Source of the DNA: Georgenia wutianyii
GTDB taxonomy: Bacteria; Actinomycetota; Actinomycetes; Actinomycetales; Actinomycetaceae
NCBI RefSeq assembly: GCF_006349365.1
Contig: NZ_CP040899.1
Span: 1,674,001 to 1,738,000 of the forward strand
Length of the DNA: 64,000 bases
Direction: 5' to 3'
Position 1 is the stretch's first letter. Each line of letters starts with the position of its first letter. The position numbers and the translations under genes are program-made. Under the pieces are notes generated by a model that searched no databases, was not told where the DNA came from, and was given only the letters and a program-made list of their open reading frames with translations. Of the stretch, positions 28,176 to 37,735 are shown one piece after another.

Positions 28176-28747
28176 CGGCCGCGCCGCAGCAGCGCGCGCA
28201 CGCCGGCGACGGCGGCGGCGCCGGCCAGCACCCACGGCCCGGCCACGAGCACGGGGTCCATCCACTGGTGGTTGACGTCCACCCGGCTGCCGCGCCGCGA
28301 GCCCACGCCGTCGTGGCTGAGCTCGGCGCGCACGCCGGTCTCGGTCACGGGGTTGTCCGGCCGCCCGCTCGCCAGGGAGCGCAGGTGGCTCTCGGCGGCG
28401 TCGACCCGGTCCGCGGCGATGAGCAGCAGCCAGTGCGCCGCCCGGGCCTCGCTGAAGCGCGCGTAGGAGTATCGCCGGATGGCGCCCGACAGCCCGTGCA
28501 GCGGCGCGACCGTGCCGAAGACCGGGGTGAGCCTCATGTGCTCGACGGACCGCTCGCGGGGGAAGGTCTCCTCCTGCTGCTCGGGCAGGTCCCAGTGCGC
28601 GCCGGTGCGCTCCGCGCGCTCCTTGGGGTAGGAGGGTCGGTCGGCGGGGTCGAGGTCGACGCCCCACCCGGGGATCCGGGCGCGCAGCTCCTCGGCGGAG
28701 GGCACCGGGGGTGCGGCAGAGGTGTAAACGGGGATGCGCTCGCTCAT
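28172..28747 (-). CDS. hypothetical protein with C-terminal membrane anchor
   Basis: 191-aa protein of unknown function. The N-terminus is Pro-rich and polar (VYTSAAPPVPSAEELRARIPGWGVDLDP), and the middle carries RRYSYARFSEARAAHWLLLIAADRVDAAESHLR, a long amphipathic helical region. One hydrophobic helix at the end, VLVAGPWVLAGAAAVAGVRALL, is followed by RRGR, so it is probably tail-anchored with the bulk in the cytoplasm. It starts 12 bp after the alcohol dehydrogenase stop and overlaps the next gene. Confidence 0.68.
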   Translation of the reverse strand: MSERIPVYTSAAPPVPSAEELRARIPGWGVDLDPADRPSYPKERAERTGAHWDLPEQQEETFPRERSVEHMRLTPVFGTVAPLHGLSGAIRRYSYARFSEARAAHWLLLIAADRVDAAESHLRSLASGRPDNPVTETGVRAELSHDGVGSRRGSRVDVNHQWMDPVLVAGPWVLAGAAAVAGVRALLRRGR

Positions 28748-28759
28748 GTCTCTCTCCTC

Positions 28760-29908
28760 TCAGCTCGCGCTGGGCACGATCAGGGGCTTGATACAGCCGT
28801 CGAGCTTCGCCGAGAAGAGGTGGTAGCCCTCGGCGATGTGCTCGAGGGGGATGCGGTGGGTGACGATGTCGCTCGGCTTGAGGTAGCCGTTGCGGATGTG
28901 CTCGAAGAGCCGCGGCCACTGCCGTTTGACGGGGGCCTGGTTCATCCGCAGGGTGAGGCCCTTGTTGACGGCGTCGCCGAACTTCACCTGGCTGAAGATG
29001 GGGCCGTAGGCGCCCATGACGGAGACGGTGCCGCCCTTGCGCACCCCGTCGATCGCCCAGTTGAGCGCGACGGGTGAGCCGCCCTGGAGCTTGAGCTTGG
29101 CCGAGGTCACGTGCTGGAGGAAGCTGCCGTCCGCCTCGGCGCCCACGGCGTCGATGGCGACGTCGGCGCCCAGGCCGTCGGTGGTCCGCTTGAGGTGGAC
29201 GACGACGTCGTCGAGCTCGGCGAAGTTCACCGTCTCGGCGTGGGCGAAGGACCGGGCCTTCTCCAGCCGGTACTCGAGGTGGTCGATGACGATGACGCGG
29301 GCCGCACCCATGAACCATGCCGTCTTCGCGGCGATGAGGCCGATCGGGCCGGCGCCGAAGACGGCGACCGTGTCGCCCTCACGGATCTCGCCGAGCTGGG
29401 CGCCGAAGTACCCGGTGGCGACGGCGTCGGTGAGCAGGACGGCGTCCTCGTCGTCCATCCAGTCCGGGATGATCGTCGGTCCGACGTCGGCGAAGGGCAC
29501 CCGCACGTACTCGGCCTGGCCACCGTCGTAGCCGCCGGTGGTGTGGGAGTAGCCGTAGATGCCGCCGACGGCGGTCGCGTTCGGGTTGACGTTGTGGCAG
29601 TTGGACAGCAGCCCGCGGGAGCAGAAGTAGCACGAGCCGCAGGAGATGTTGAAGGGGACCATGACCCGGTCCCCCGGCTTGAGGCTCTCCACGGAGGAGC
29701 CGACCTCGTGGACGACGCCGATGAACTCGTGCCCGAAGGTCGTGCCCACCCGGGTGTCCGGCATCATCCCGTGGTAGAGGTGCAGGTCGGAGCCGCAGAT
29801 CGCGGCCAGCTCGACCCGCACGATGGCGTCGTTCGGGTGCTCGATCGCCGGGATGTCCTTCTCCTCGACCCGGATCTTGTACGGACCGCGGTAGACCATC
29901 GCACGCAC
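28760..29908 (-). CDS. zinc-dependent alcohol dehydrogenase (MDR family)
   Basis: 382-aa medium-chain dehydrogenase of the glutathione-independent formaldehyde-dehydrogenase-like branch. Catalytic zinc: CGSDLHLYHG near residue 42 and GHEFIG near 67. Structural zinc: CGSCYFCSRGLLSNC near 97-111. Rossmann motif: VFGAGPIGLIAAKTAWFMGA near 185-205, and the large insert with QGGSPVALNWAIDGVRKGG is typical of this branch. GTG at 29908 has GGAGG five bases upstream and gives VRAMVYRGPYKI. It heads an operon with two unknown genes. The substrate alcohol or aldehyde is not identifiable. Confidence 0.9.
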   Translation of the reverse strand: MRAMVYRGPYKIRVEEKDIPAIEHPNDAIVRVELAAICGSDLHLYHGMMPDTRVGTTFGHEFIGVVHEVGSSVESLKPGDRVMVPFNISCGSCYFCSRGLLSNCHNVNPNATAVGGIYGYSHTTGGYDGGQAEYVRVPFADVGPTIIPDWMDDEDAVLLTDAVATGYFGAQLGEIREGDTVAVFGAGPIGLIAAKTAWFMGAARVIVIDHLEYRLEKARSFAHAETVNFAELDDVVVHLKRTTDGLGADVAIDAVGAEADGSFLQHVTSAKLKLQGGSPVALNWAIDGVRKGGTVSVMGAYGPIFSQVKFGDAVNKGLTLRMNQAPVKRQWPRLFEHIRNGYLKPSDIVTHRIPLEHIAEGYHLFSAKLDGCIKPLIVPSAS

Positions 29909-29982
29909 GGGGACCTCCACTCGCTGCTCGGGGGCAGCCAGGGTGGCACGGGCGGCCGAGGTCCGCAGGTCGAAGCGCCCGG

Positions 29983-31107
29983 TCAGCGGCGGGTGAGCTG
30001 GAGGAGGACCTCGGAGTGCGGGGTCTGGGGGAACATGTCGAGCACCTGGCCGCGCACGGCCACGAGCGAGGGCATGGCCGCGAGGTCCCGGGCGAGGGAC
30101 GTGACGTTGCAGCTGGAGTAGAGGACGTGCCGGACGCCCGAGTCCTCGAGCCACTGCGCGAGGCGCGGGCCGATCCCGCGCCGGGGCGGGTTGACGACGA
30201 CGAGGTCCGGGACGGTGCCGGCGTCCAGGGCGAAGGCGGTCGCGTCCCCGGCGAGGAAGCGCACGTCGGCGAGCCCCACCTCGGTCCGGCTGCGCTCGGC
30301 GGCGGCGACCGCGTGGGCGCTCGTCTCGATCCCGGTGACGGTGCGCCCGGGGCGGGCGGCGTGCAGGGCGAAGCCGCCGACACCGCAGTACAGGTCCCAC
30401 ACCGAGGACGGCGCCACCTCCTCCACCCACCGGCCGGCCTGGGCGTACAGCGCGGCGGCGACCTCGGTGTTGGTCTGGAAGAAGCCCTGGGGTCGCAGGT
30501 GCAGGGCGATGCCGCCCAGCCGCATGGTGAGGGTCTGCTGCTCGGTGAGGACGACCTCCTCCTCACCCTCGACGACGGCCTTGTGCTCCGGGAGCAGGTT
30601 GACCGAGACGACGGCGACCTGTGGCAGGTCGGCGAGCAGCGCGGGCAGGTGCTTGCGCACCCGGGGCAGGGCCTCGCGGGAGCGCAGGACGAAGCGGACC
30701 ATGAGCTGCCCGTCGGGCGACTCGGTGACGACGAGGTTCTTCAGCTCACCGCGTCGGGCGGGCACGTCGTAGGGGGTGAGCCCGGCGGTGGTGACGAAGG
30801 CGGTGAGGGCACCGAAGGCGGCCCGGATGCCCGGGGCGATGATGCCGCACTCGCGCAGGTCCACTCCCCTGCCCGCGGCGTCGAGGATGCCGAGCGTGGG
30901 CGCGGTGACGGTGCCGCCGACGACCATCTTCGCCTTGTTCCGGTAGCCGGACTCCCGGCTCGCGACCGCGGGGAGCCACTCGGCCGGGCCGTGGGACCCG
31001 AGGACAGCGCGGGCGTGCTCCTCCTTGCCGGCGAGCTGGGCGGCGTACGGCGTGCCCATGAGGGTGCACGAGGTGCACCGGCCGGCGTCGAAGTAGGAGC
31101 ACTGCAT
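29983..31107 (-). CDS. rlmC: 23S rRNA (uracil-5-)-methyltransferase, RlmC type
   Basis: SAM-dependent RNA methyltransferase of the TrmA/RlmC/RlmD group, 374 aa. An N-terminal iron-sulfur site is made by MQCSYFDAGRCTSC plus the cysteine of LRECGI, so no TRAM domain precedes it, as in RlmC. SAM-binding VWDLYCGVGGFALHAA is near residue 240, VVNPPRRGIG near 300, and the catalytic YSSCNVTSLARDL near 325. The closing PQTPHSEVLLQL is diagnostic. The target uridine in 23S rRNA is inferred from family. ATG at 31107 starts the first cluster cysteine motif. Confidence 0.88.
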   Translation of the reverse strand: MQCSYFDAGRCTSCTLMGTPYAAQLAGKEEHARAVLGSHGPAEWLPAVASRESGYRNKAKMVVGGTVTAPTLGILDAAGRGVDLRECGIIAPGIRAAFGALTAFVTTAGLTPYDVPARRGELKNLVVTESPDGQLMVRFVLRSREALPRVRKHLPALLADLPQVAVVSVNLLPEHKAVVEGEEEVVLTEQQTLTMRLGGIALHLRPQGFFQTNTEVAAALYAQAGRWVEEVAPSSVWDLYCGVGGFALHAARPGRTVTGIETSAHAVAAAERSRTEVGLADVRFLAGDATAFALDAGTVPDLVVVNPPRRGIGPRLAQWLEDSGVRHVLYSSCNVTSLARDLAAMPSLVAVRGQVLDMFPQTPHSEVLLQLTRR

Positions 31108-31156
31108 GGCCCCACCAGCGTACGGGGGCCGGGGTGGGCCGCGGGCCGGAGATCCG

Positions 31157-32029
31157 TCACACGGTGCCGAGGCGGGGCACTCCCCTGGCCTCGGTGAGCT
31201 CCGCACGGGTGGCCGGGCGGCCCGTCGTGCGGGCCACCTCCGCCGAGGCGGCCGCGTTGTCGAGGAGCTCCTGCAGCGTGCCGGCCACGAGGGTGCGCAG
31301 GTCCTCGCGCGCGTGGACCCCGAGGAGACCCCCGGACCACAGCGCGTCGAGGACCCCCGCGACGAAGGCACCGTGGTCACCGCCGTGGTCGCCGCGGACC
31401 TCGGCCGTCGTCCCGACGGCGTTGGTGGCCCGCGCCCCGTCCGCACCCGTGACGACGACGACCGACGGACCGGCGGTGAGCCAGCGGCGCACGGTGGAGG
31501 CCGCCTCCTCGCCCGGGTGGAGGCGGGCGAGGTCGCCGGCGGCGACGGTGACGACGTCGGCGCGGGCGAGGAGCGCCTGCACGCGTGACTCCTCGGCGCC
31601 CTGGGGCACGGCGTAGCTCACGGTCGCACCGGACCTGTAGACGTCCACGGCCTCCGGGCCGCGGACGGGGTCGACGTCGCCGACGTGGACGACGAGCGGG
31701 CTGTTCGTCGCGGTCGGGGCCCTCCGGGGGACCTGCTCCGGCGAGACGCGCTCGACCGACCGGCCGAGCGCCTCGAGGCCCTCGGCCACCCGGGCCGCCG
31801 GGCTGTCGGTGGGCGCGCCGGGCTCGAGGGCGACGTACGCCGGCGCCTCGGGCCCGCGGCGGTCGGTGAGGGTGGGGGTCGGGCCCCAGCCGACGCTCGT
31901 GGGTGGCTTGGCGCCGTCCCCGAGCGTCGGGTCCTCGCTGCGGCGACGCAGCGTGCGGGCGTCGGGGGCGCGCGGTGACGGGACGGAGGTCGCTGCCTCC
32001 CGGTCCGCGGGGTGGGTGTGCTCGGCCAT
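31157..32029 (-). CDS. degenerate PfkB-like protein (catalytic motif lost)
   Basis: 290-aa protein with a disordered, Pro/Ser-rich N-terminal third. The C-terminal part aligns by eye with fructokinase-type PfkB sugar kinases: ARADVVTVAAGDLARLHPGE, RRWLTAGPSVVVVTGADGA, GAFVAGVLDALWSGGLLG and a final helix ending PATRAELTEA. The family catalytic block DTxGAGDAF is replaced by DHGGDHGAF, so the anion hole and catalytic Asp appear lost, and the N-terminal sugar-binding half is missing. It is probably not a kinase; a regulatory pseudokinase or a decaying gene. Base composition is normal. It lies 49 bp before rlmC on the same strand. Confidence 0.6.
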   Translation of the reverse strand: MAEHTHPADREAATSVPSPRAPDARTLRRRSEDPTLGDGAKPPTSVGWGPTPTLTDRRGPEAPAYVALEPGAPTDSPAARVAEGLEALGRSVERVSPEQVPRRAPTATNSPLVVHVGDVDPVRGPEAVDVYRSGATVSYAVPQGAEESRVQALLARADVVTVAAGDLARLHPGEEAASTVRRWLTAGPSVVVVTGADGARATNAVGTTAEVRGDHGGDHGAFVAGVLDALWSGGLLGVHAREDLRTLVAGTLQELLDNAAASAEVARTTGRPATRAELTEARGVPRLGTV

Positions 32030-32094
32030 CGGTCCTCCTCGTGGTCGGTTCCGTCATCGAACCTACGGGCCGACGCCGAGCGCGCAAGGCGGGG

Positions 32095-33639
32095 CTAGCG
32101 CAGCCGGAAGCGGACCCGGTCCCCCGGCCGGACCTGGGCGAGCGTGTCGAGGGCGGCATCGCGCACGACGGCGACCACCGGGTACCCACCGGTCACCGGG
32201 TGGTCGGCGAGGAAGACGACCGGCTGACCGTCGGCCGGGACCTGGACGGCGCCGGCGACCGTGCCCTCGCTCGCCAGCTCGGCGTCGTCGGCGCGGTCGA
32301 GCGCGGCGCCCTCGAGGCGGACCCCGACCCGGTTGGAGCGGACGCCGACGGTCCACTCCTGCCCGAGCAGCCGCTCCACGGACTCCGGGGTCACCCAGTC
32401 CTCCCGCGGCCCGAGCGTCACGGGCACCTCGAGGACGTCGCCGGGCGCCGCGGCTACGCGCGGCGGCTCGGACCGCGCGACGGCGGTGCCCGGGGGCGGC
32501 CCCACGGGCAGGACGGTGCCGGTGGCGAGCGGGGCGGGACCGGTGCCGGAGAGGACGTCGGTCGACCGGCTGCCGAGCACCGGGGCGACGGCGAGGCCGC
32601 CGCGCACCGCCAGGTAGACGCGCAGGCCCGCGTCCGGGTGCCCCACCCGCAGCTCCTCGCCGTCGTAGAGCGCGAACGGGTCGTCGGTGGGCGGCGTCCG
32701 CGCGACCGATCCGTCGCGCAGCGCGGTGAGCGGGGCCCGCGCCCCGCTCACCGCGAGGACGTGGTCCCCCACCGCCCGCAACGCCAGCCCACCGAGCACG
32801 GTCTCGACGACGGCGGCCTCCCGGGGGTTGCCGACGAGCCGGTTCGCCTGCCGTGCCGACCCGCGGTCCGCCGCGCCCGACGGGCTCACGCCGAGGTCGA
32901 GCCGGCCGGGCCGGCCGAGGTCCTGGACCAGGCTCTGGGTACCGGCGGCGAGGACGACGAGGGCCGGGCCCTCATCGGCGACGGGTGCGGCGGGCGGGGT
33001 GGGGACCACCGCGGTGACGACCTCGCGGACGGCGCGGAAGCGCACCCGTGCACCGGGGCGCAGCAAGGCCGGTGGGTCGCGGTCGAGGTCCCACACCGGG
33101 GCGGCGGTACGCCCGAGGAGCTGCCAGCCGCCTGGGGAGCGCCGGGGGTAGACGGCGGAGAAGTGACCCGCGAGGCCGACCGCCCCCGCGGGCACGGCGG
33201 TGCGCGGGGTCGCGCGGCGCGGCACGTCGAGCGCCGCGTGCTCACCGACGAGGTAGGCGAAGCCGGGTGCGAACCCGCCGAACGCGGCCGTCCACACCTG
33301 CCCGGTGTGGGCGGCGACGACGGCGTCGGCGCTCATCGCCGTGAGCGCGGCGACCTCCGCGAGGTCGGCGCCGTCGTAGACCGTGTCGACCTGGACGACG
33401 TCGCCCTCCGGCCGGGCGTCCGCGGCGGCGGGCAGGTCGCGCAGGAGCGTGACGAGGCGGTCGCGGGCGCGCCGGTCGGCGGCCCGGACGAACAGCGTGC
33501 GGGCGGCGGGGAGCACCTCGAGCTGCCCGGGCAGCGGCGCCGCGGTGAGCACGGCGTGCAGCCCGAGGACCTCCCCGAGGTCGGCGCACTCGACGAGCAG
33601 CGCGCGCTCCCCCGCGTGGCGCACGGTGCGCGGTGTCAC
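32095..33639 (-). CDS. pxpBC: 5-oxoprolinase subunits B and C, fused
   Basis: 514-aa fusion of PxpB (KipI-like, residues about 1-210) and PxpC (KipA-like, about 220-514), which with PxpA hydrolyse 5-oxoproline to glutamate using ATP. PxpB marks: [18 protein letters not shown] near 105 and [27 protein letters not shown] near 150. PxpC marks: [13 protein letters not shown] near 235, [22 protein letters not shown] near 250 and [16 protein letters not shown] near 475. GTG at 33639 overlaps the pxpA stop. Separate pxpB and pxpC genes are the commoner arrangement. Confidence 0.9.
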   Translation of the reverse strand: MTPRTVRHAGERALLVECADLGEVLGLHAVLTAAPLPGQLEVLPAARTLFVRAADRRARDRLVTLLRDLPAAADARPEGDVVQVDTVYDGADLAEVAALTAMSADAVVAAHTGQVWTAAFGGFAPGFAYLVGEHAALDVPRRATPRTAVPAGAVGLAGHFSAVYPRRSPGGWQLLGRTAAPVWDLDRDPPALLRPGARVRFRAVREVVTAVVPTPPAAPVADEGPALVVLAAGTQSLVQDLGRPGRLDLGVSPSGAADRGSARQANRLVGNPREAAVVETVLGGLALRAVGDHVLAVSGARAPLTALRDGSVARTPPTDDPFALYDGEELRVGHPDAGLRVYLAVRGGLAVAPVLGSRSTDVLSGTGPAPLATGTVLPVGPPPGTAVARSEPPRVAAAPGDVLEVPVTLGPREDWVTPESVERLLGQEWTVGVRSNRVGVRLEGAALDRADDAELASEGTVAGAVQVPADGQPVVFLADHPVTGGYPVVAVVRDAALDTLAQVRPGDRVRFRLR

Positions 33640-34391
33640 CGGAAGCCGGTGACCGGGACGCCGGCGGCGTCGAGGGCCGCGCGCGCGGCCGTGGCGACGG
33701 CGACCGCGCCGGGCGTGTCCCCGTGCACGCACACGCTCTGCGCCGGGACGTGGATCGTCGTCCCGTCGACCGCCTCGACGGTGCCGGTCGTGGCCAGGCG
33801 CACGACGCGTGCGGCCACCCGGGCGGGGTCGGTGATGACCGCCCCGGGCCGGGAGCGGGGCACGAGGGTGCCGTCGGGCTGGTAGGCGCGGTCGGCGAAG
33901 GCCTCGGGGACCGGCCGCAGCCCGGCCTCGCGGGCCTCCTCCTCGATGACGGTGCCGGGCAGCACGAGGATCGGCAGGTCCGGGTCGACCGTCCGCACCG
34001 CCGCGGCGACGGCGCGGGCCTGCGCCCGGTGGTGGGCGATCGCGTTGTACAGCGCCCCGTGCGGCTTGACGTACCGCACGAGCGTCCCGGCGGCCGCGGC
34101 CATGGCCTGCAGCGCCCCGATCTGGTAGATCACCTCGTCGACGAGCTCGCCGGGGTCGACGTCGATGAACCTGCGGCCGAAGCCGGCACGGTCGCGGTAG
34201 GAGACGTGGGCCCCCACGTCCACGCCCGACGTCGCCGCGGACAGGCAGGTGCGCCGGGCGGTGCTCGCGTCCCCGGCGTGGAACCCGCACGCGACGCTCG
34301 CGCTCGAGACGAGCCGCAGGATCGCGGCGTCGTCCCCGGTGGCGCGGGGACCGAGGGACTCGCCGACGTCGGCGTTGAGGTCGATCGGCAT
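33636..34391 (-). CDS. pxpA: 5-oxoprolinase subunit A (LamB/YcsF family)
   Basis: 251-aa first subunit of the bacterial ATP-dependent 5-oxoprolinase. [20 protein letters not shown] at the N-terminus, VACGFHAGD near residue 34, [19 protein letters not shown] near 55, [12 protein letters not shown] near 98 and the C-terminal [11 protein letters not shown] are all family hallmarks. ATG at 34391 has AAGGAG a few bases upstream; a longer frame adds only five residues. It is translationally coupled to pxpBC (GTGA). The pair clears pyroglutamate, a spontaneous product of glutamine metabolism. Confidence 0.93.
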   Translation of the reverse strand: MPIDLNADVGESLGPRATGDDAAILRLVSSASVACGFHAGDASTARRTCLSAATSGVDVGAHVSYRDRAGFGRRFIDVDPGELVDEVIYQIGALQAMAAAAGTLVRYVKPHGALYNAIAHHRAQARAVAAAVRTVDPDLPILVLPGTVIEEEAREAGLRPVPEAFADRAYQPDGTLVPRSRPGAVITDPARVAARVVRLATTGTVEAVDGTTIHVPAQSVCVHGDTPGAVAVATAARAALDAAGVPVTGFR

Positions 34392-34424
34392 GGGGCTCCT
34401 TCCCACCGGGAGGATACCGGCGCC

Positions 34425-34997
34425 TCAGCGCAGGTCGAGGCGCATGAGGACGCGCGGGAATCCGGCGAGGACGGAGGTGGTGTCGGCCGCCTTGGTGAAC
34501 CCGGCGCGCTCGAAGACGTGGCGGGTGCCGACGTAGGCCATCGTGATGTCGACCTTGGCCCCGCCGTTGTCCACCGGGTACCCCTCGACGGCCGGCGCGC
34601 CGTAGGAGCGGGCGAGGTCCACCGCCCCGGCGAGGAGCGGGTGGACGATCCCCCGGCCCCGGTGGCCGGGGCGCACGCGCAGGCACCACACCGACCATAC
34701 GTCGAGGTCGTCGACCCGCGGGATGCGGCGGTTGCGCGCGAAGCTCGTGTCGGCCCGCGGGTGCACCCCCGCCCACCCCACGACGTCCTCACCGTCGTAG
34801 GCGAGCACGCCCGGTGGCGGGTCCTGCGCGACGAGCTCGCGCACCCGCTCCCCGCGCGCCGTGCCACGCAGCGCGAGGTGCTCCCGCGAGGGCAGCCGGT
34901 AGGACAGGCACCAGCACACGTTGGCGTCGGGCCGCTTGGGTCCGACCATCGTCGCGACGTCCTCGAAGACGACCGCCGGACGCACCTCGATCGGCAT
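34425..34997 (-). CDS. GNAT family N-acetyltransferase
   Basis: 190-aa acetyl-CoA-dependent acyltransferase with unknown acceptor. The core begins PIEVRPAVVFEDVATMVGPKRP and has the unusual CWCLSYR near residue 30. The acetyl-CoA loop is VRPGHRGRGI (R/QxxGxG/A) near 108, followed by AYVGTRHVFERAGFTKAADT near 158 and VLMRLDLR at the end. A GTG at 35054 would lengthen it by 19 residues; ATG at 34997 is preferred because relatives begin MPIEVRPA. It lies 33 bp before pxpA on the same strand. Confidence 0.82.
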   Translation of the reverse strand: MPIEVRPAVVFEDVATMVGPKRPDANVCWCLSYRLPSREHLALRGTARGERVRELVAQDPPPGVLAYDGEDVVGWAGVHPRADTSFARNRRIPRVDDLDVWSVWCLRVRPGHRGRGIVHPLLAGAVDLARSYGAPAVEGYPVDNGGAKVDITMAYVGTRHVFERAGFTKAADTTSVLAGFPRVLMRLDLR

Positions 34998-35182
34998 GGG
35001 GACATCGAACACCGCGGCCGCGACCGGGGCCAGGGAAATGGTGAGCCGAACCACGTGCGACCTGCCGGTGGCGTGGCGTGAGGAGGCGTCACCACGGGTG
35101 AGAATGAGGCCGAAACCGGCGAGGGCGCGCGACGCCCCGGCGGCGCGTCTCCCCCGCCCAGAGTCACCGGTGGAGGTGTGTC

Positions 35183-35491
35183 TTGACGATCCGTCCCGAG
35201 CTCGAATCCGAGCAGTCGACGACCAGCCAGGTCGGGTCGATGCTCGTCACGTTCCTCATCGTGGCGGCCCTCGTCCCCGGAGCCCTCGTGCTCGCCCTCA
35301 CCTGGGGGGTGCGCGCGATCGCCGCGGGCTGGGGCGCCGTGCTCGGCGGGCTGCTGCTCGCCGCCGCGTGGCCGGTCATCGTGCCCGCGTGGCGCGAGGT
35401 GACCGGCCGTGAGCCGGGCAGGTTCCTGCGGCTCCCGGGCTGGGTGTGGCTCGGCGTCGCCGGGACCCTGGGGTGCCTCGTCCTGTTCTGA
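35183..35491 (+). CDS. small membrane protein of unknown function
   Basis: 102-aa protein with a polar N-terminus of about 17 residues and three hydrophobic segments: MLVTFLIVAALVPGALVLAL, GWGAVLGGLLLAAAWPVIV and LPGWVWLGVAGTLGCLVLF, separated by a basic loop (PAWREVTGREPGR). I do not recognise the family. It uses a TTG start; GGAGG at 35172-35176 is six bases upstream, which decides the start. It is divergent from the GNAT gene and convergent with the YccF gene. Confidence 0.65.
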   Translation: MTIRPELESEQSTTSQVGSMLVTFLIVAALVPGALVLALTWGVRAIAAGWGAVLGGLLLAAAWPVIVPAWREVTGREPGRFLRLPGWVWLGVAGTLGCLVLF

Positions 35492-35518
35492 GTGCCGGGC
35501 TCGTGACCGCTCGGCCGG

Positions 35519-35917
35519 TCAGCGACCGGGGTAGGCCCGCGGGCCGTTCACCGGGACGATCTGCTGGCCGAGCGGCACGAGCGCGAGGGGCACCATCTTC
35601 CAGCAGGCGACGCCCAGCGGGATGCCCACGACGGTGAGGCACAGGAGGAAGCCCGCGACGACGTGCGCCAGGGCGAGCTCCCAGCCGAGCACGAGGATCC
35701 ACACGACGTTGCCGATCATCGCCAGCGCCCCGGCGTCCTGCCGGAAGACCGCCCGGCGCCCGAAGGGCCACAGGACGAAGCTCGCCAGCCGGAAGGAGGC
35801 GATGCCGAACGGGATGGTGACGACGAGGGCGCAGGCGATGACCCCGGCGACGACGTAGGCCAGCGCGAGCCACCAGCCGGCGAGCAGGAGCCAGAGGATG
35901 TTGCCGATGGTCCGCAT
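35519..35917 (-). CDS. YccF domain-containing membrane protein
   Basis: 132-aa inner-membrane protein with two internally repeated YccF (DUF307) units. The first is IGNILWLLLAGWWLALAYVVAG with PFGIASFRLASFVLWPFGR; the second is IGNVVWILVLGWELALAHVVAG with PLGVACWKMVPLALVPLG. Four hydrophobic helices are predicted by eye. No enzymatic or transport role is established. ATG at 35917 begins MRTIGNILW, the family start. It is divergent from the molybdoenzyme gene. Confidence 0.88.
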   Translation of the reverse strand: MRTIGNILWLLLAGWWLALAYVVAGVIACALVVTIPFGIASFRLASFVLWPFGRRAVFRQDAGALAMIGNVVWILVLGWELALAHVVAGFLLCLTVVGIPLGVACWKMVPLALVPLGQQIVPVNGPRAYPGR

Positions 35918-35966
35918 GCCCCCACGGTAGCGAGGCCCGAGTCGCGGCGCAGTGCGACGATGGGGC

Positions 35967-37511
35967 ATGGTCCGGCACTCCCCGGTGGAGGCCGCGGCGG
36001 CCGGTCTGGCCTCCGGGGCGGTGACGCTCGGCGTCGCCGAGGTCGTCGCCGGGCTGCTCGTGCGGGTGGTCGGCACGGACGGCACGCCCTCCCCGCTCCT
36101 CGCCGTCGCCGACTCCTTCGTCGACCGCACGCCGGCCTGGCTCAAGGACGCGGCGATCGCGGCGTTCGGCACCGGCGACAAGGCGGCGCTGATCGTGGGC
36201 ACGGGCGTGGTCCTCGCCGCCCTGAGCGCAGGGCTCGGCCTGCTCGCACGGCGCCGGCGGGGCCTCGCGCTGGCAGGTCTCACGCTGCTGTGCGTGGTGG
36301 CGCTCGCGGCGGTGCTCACCCGGCCGGGCGCGGCGCCGGCCGACGCCGCGCCGACGGTGCTCGGCGGGGGCGCCGGCCTGCTCGTTCTGGTGGCGCTGTT
36401 CCCCGGCTCGTCGGCCGCACGCGCCCCCACCCCCGCCCCCGACGGCCCCGGGCGACGGTCGGTGCTGGTCCTCGGCGGGTCGCTCGCCGTCCTCGGGGTG
36501 CTCGGCATCGTCGCCGGCCGCGTCCTCAGCGGGGCCGGTGAGGTGGTGCGGGCGGCGCGCCGGGCGTTCGTGGTCCCGTCGGTCGCGGTGCCGGTTGCGG
36601 TCGACCCGGCCGCGGAGCAGGGCGTGCGGGGGCAGCCGCCCTTCCGCACGCCCAACGCGGAGTTCTACCGGATCGACACGGCGCTCGCCGTGCCGCAGGT
36701 CGACCCGGCCGCGTGGCGGCTGCGGGTGCACGGCATGGTGAGGCGCGAGGTCGAGATCGACATGGCCGACCTGCTCTCCCGCCCGATGGTCGAGGCGCTC
36801 GTCACGCTCACCTGCGTGTCCAACCAGGTGGGCGGGGACCTCGCCGGCACGGCGGTGTGGACGGGCCTGCCGGTGAGTGAGCTCCTCGCGGAGGCCGGCC
36901 CGCTGCCCGGCGCGGACATGGTGCTCTCGACGAGCGCGGACGGCTGGACGGCGAGCACGCCGCTGGAGGTGCTCACCGACGGACGCGACGCCGTGCTCGC
37001 CGTCGGGATGAACGGGGAGCCGCTGCCACCCGAGCACGGGTTCCCGGCACGGCTGGTCGTCCCCGGGCTGTACGGCTACGTGTCGGCGACGAAGTGGGTC
37101 GTCGACCTCGAGGTCACCCGGTTCGCCGACGCCGCGGCCTACTGGACCACCCGCGGCTGGGCCGAGCGCGGGCCGGTGAAGACGGCCTCGCGCATCGACG
37201 TCCCTCGGGGCCGGAGCCTGCCCGCCGGCCCGACGACGGTCGCCGGGGTGGCGTGGGCGCAGCACCGCGGCATCTCCCGCGTCGAGGTGCGGGTGGACGA
37301 CGGCGAGTGGCTGCCCGCCGATCTCGCCGCCGAGCCGACGGTCGACGCGTGGCGGCAGTGGCGTCTCGCGTGGGAGGCGACCCCCGGGCGTCACACCCTC
37401 ACCGTCCGCGCCACCGACGGGACCGGGAAGACGCAGACCTCGGCCGAGGCGCCGCCCGTGCCGGACGGCGCCTCGGGGTGGCACTCGGTCGTGGTTGACG
37501 TCGAAGGCTGA
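35967..37511 (+). CDS. membrane-bound molybdopterin oxidoreductase, sulfite-oxidase-like
   Basis: 514 aa. An N-terminal membrane domain (about residues 10-190) has four to five hydrophobic helices, including [15 protein letters not shown] and [19 protein letters not shown] sulfite-oxidase-fold catalytic domain follows: [26 protein letters not shown] near 230, the molybdenum-ligand cysteine in [15 protein letters not shown] near 287, and [17 protein letters not shown] near 360. A Mo-co dimerisation-type Ig domain ([15 protein letters not shown] to GWHSVV) forms the C-terminus. Substrate is unknown; this layout is common in actinobacteria. ATG at 35967 was chosen over an in-frame GTG at 35952. 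Confidence 0.88.
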   Translation: MVRHSPVEAAAAGLASGAVTLGVAEVVAGLLVRVVGTDGTPSPLLAVADSFVDRTPAWLKDAAIAAFGTGDKAALIVGTGVVLAALSAGLGLLARRRRGLALAGLTLLCVVALAAVLTRPGAAPADAAPTVLGGGAGLLVLVALFPGSSAARAPTPAPDGPGRRSVLVLGGSLAVLGVLGIVAGRVLSGAGEVVRAARRAFVVPSVAVPVAVDPAAEQGVRGQPPFRTPNAEFYRIDTALAVPQVDPAAWRLRVHGMVRREVEIDMADLLSRPMVEALVTLTCVSNQVGGDLAGTAVWTGLPVSELLAEAGPLPGADMVLSTSADGWTASTPLEVLTDGRDAVLAVGMNGEPLPPEHGFPARLVVPGLYGYVSATKWVVDLEVTRFADAAAYWTTRGWAERGPVKTASRIDVPRGRSLPAGPTTVAGVAWAQHRGISRVEVRVDDGEWLPADLAAEPTVDAWRQWRLAWEATPGRHTLTVRATDGTGKTQTSAEAPPVPDGASGWHSVVVDVEG

Positions 37512-37561
37512 GCTCGTCGTGGGTCGGCTCCGGCGCCAGGGCTGCCTGCCCCTTCGACGTC
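37497..37561. repeat. 11-bp inverted repeat spanning the molybdoenzyme stop
   Basis: GACGTCGAAGG at 37497-37507 overlaps the last codons of the molybdoenzyme gene, and its exact reverse complement lies at 37551-37561, separated by 43 bases. It could fold as a terminator with a large loop. The rest of the 224-bp gap to the phosphatase gene shows no recognisable gene. Confidence 0.4.
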
Positions 37562-37735
37562 GCTGACGCGGTACTCGGACGCGGCGTCCTCACCTGGCGG
37601 GTTGGCCGCGGTCCTCGGTGCCGGTCACCGCCTGGACGACGGTCGTGCCCACGTTCTCGTCGAGGACCGCGCCAGGTCGTGGATGTCGAGCCCACCCTGC
37701 GAGATCCGCGCCGCGGCCTGGGATACGGTCCGACG

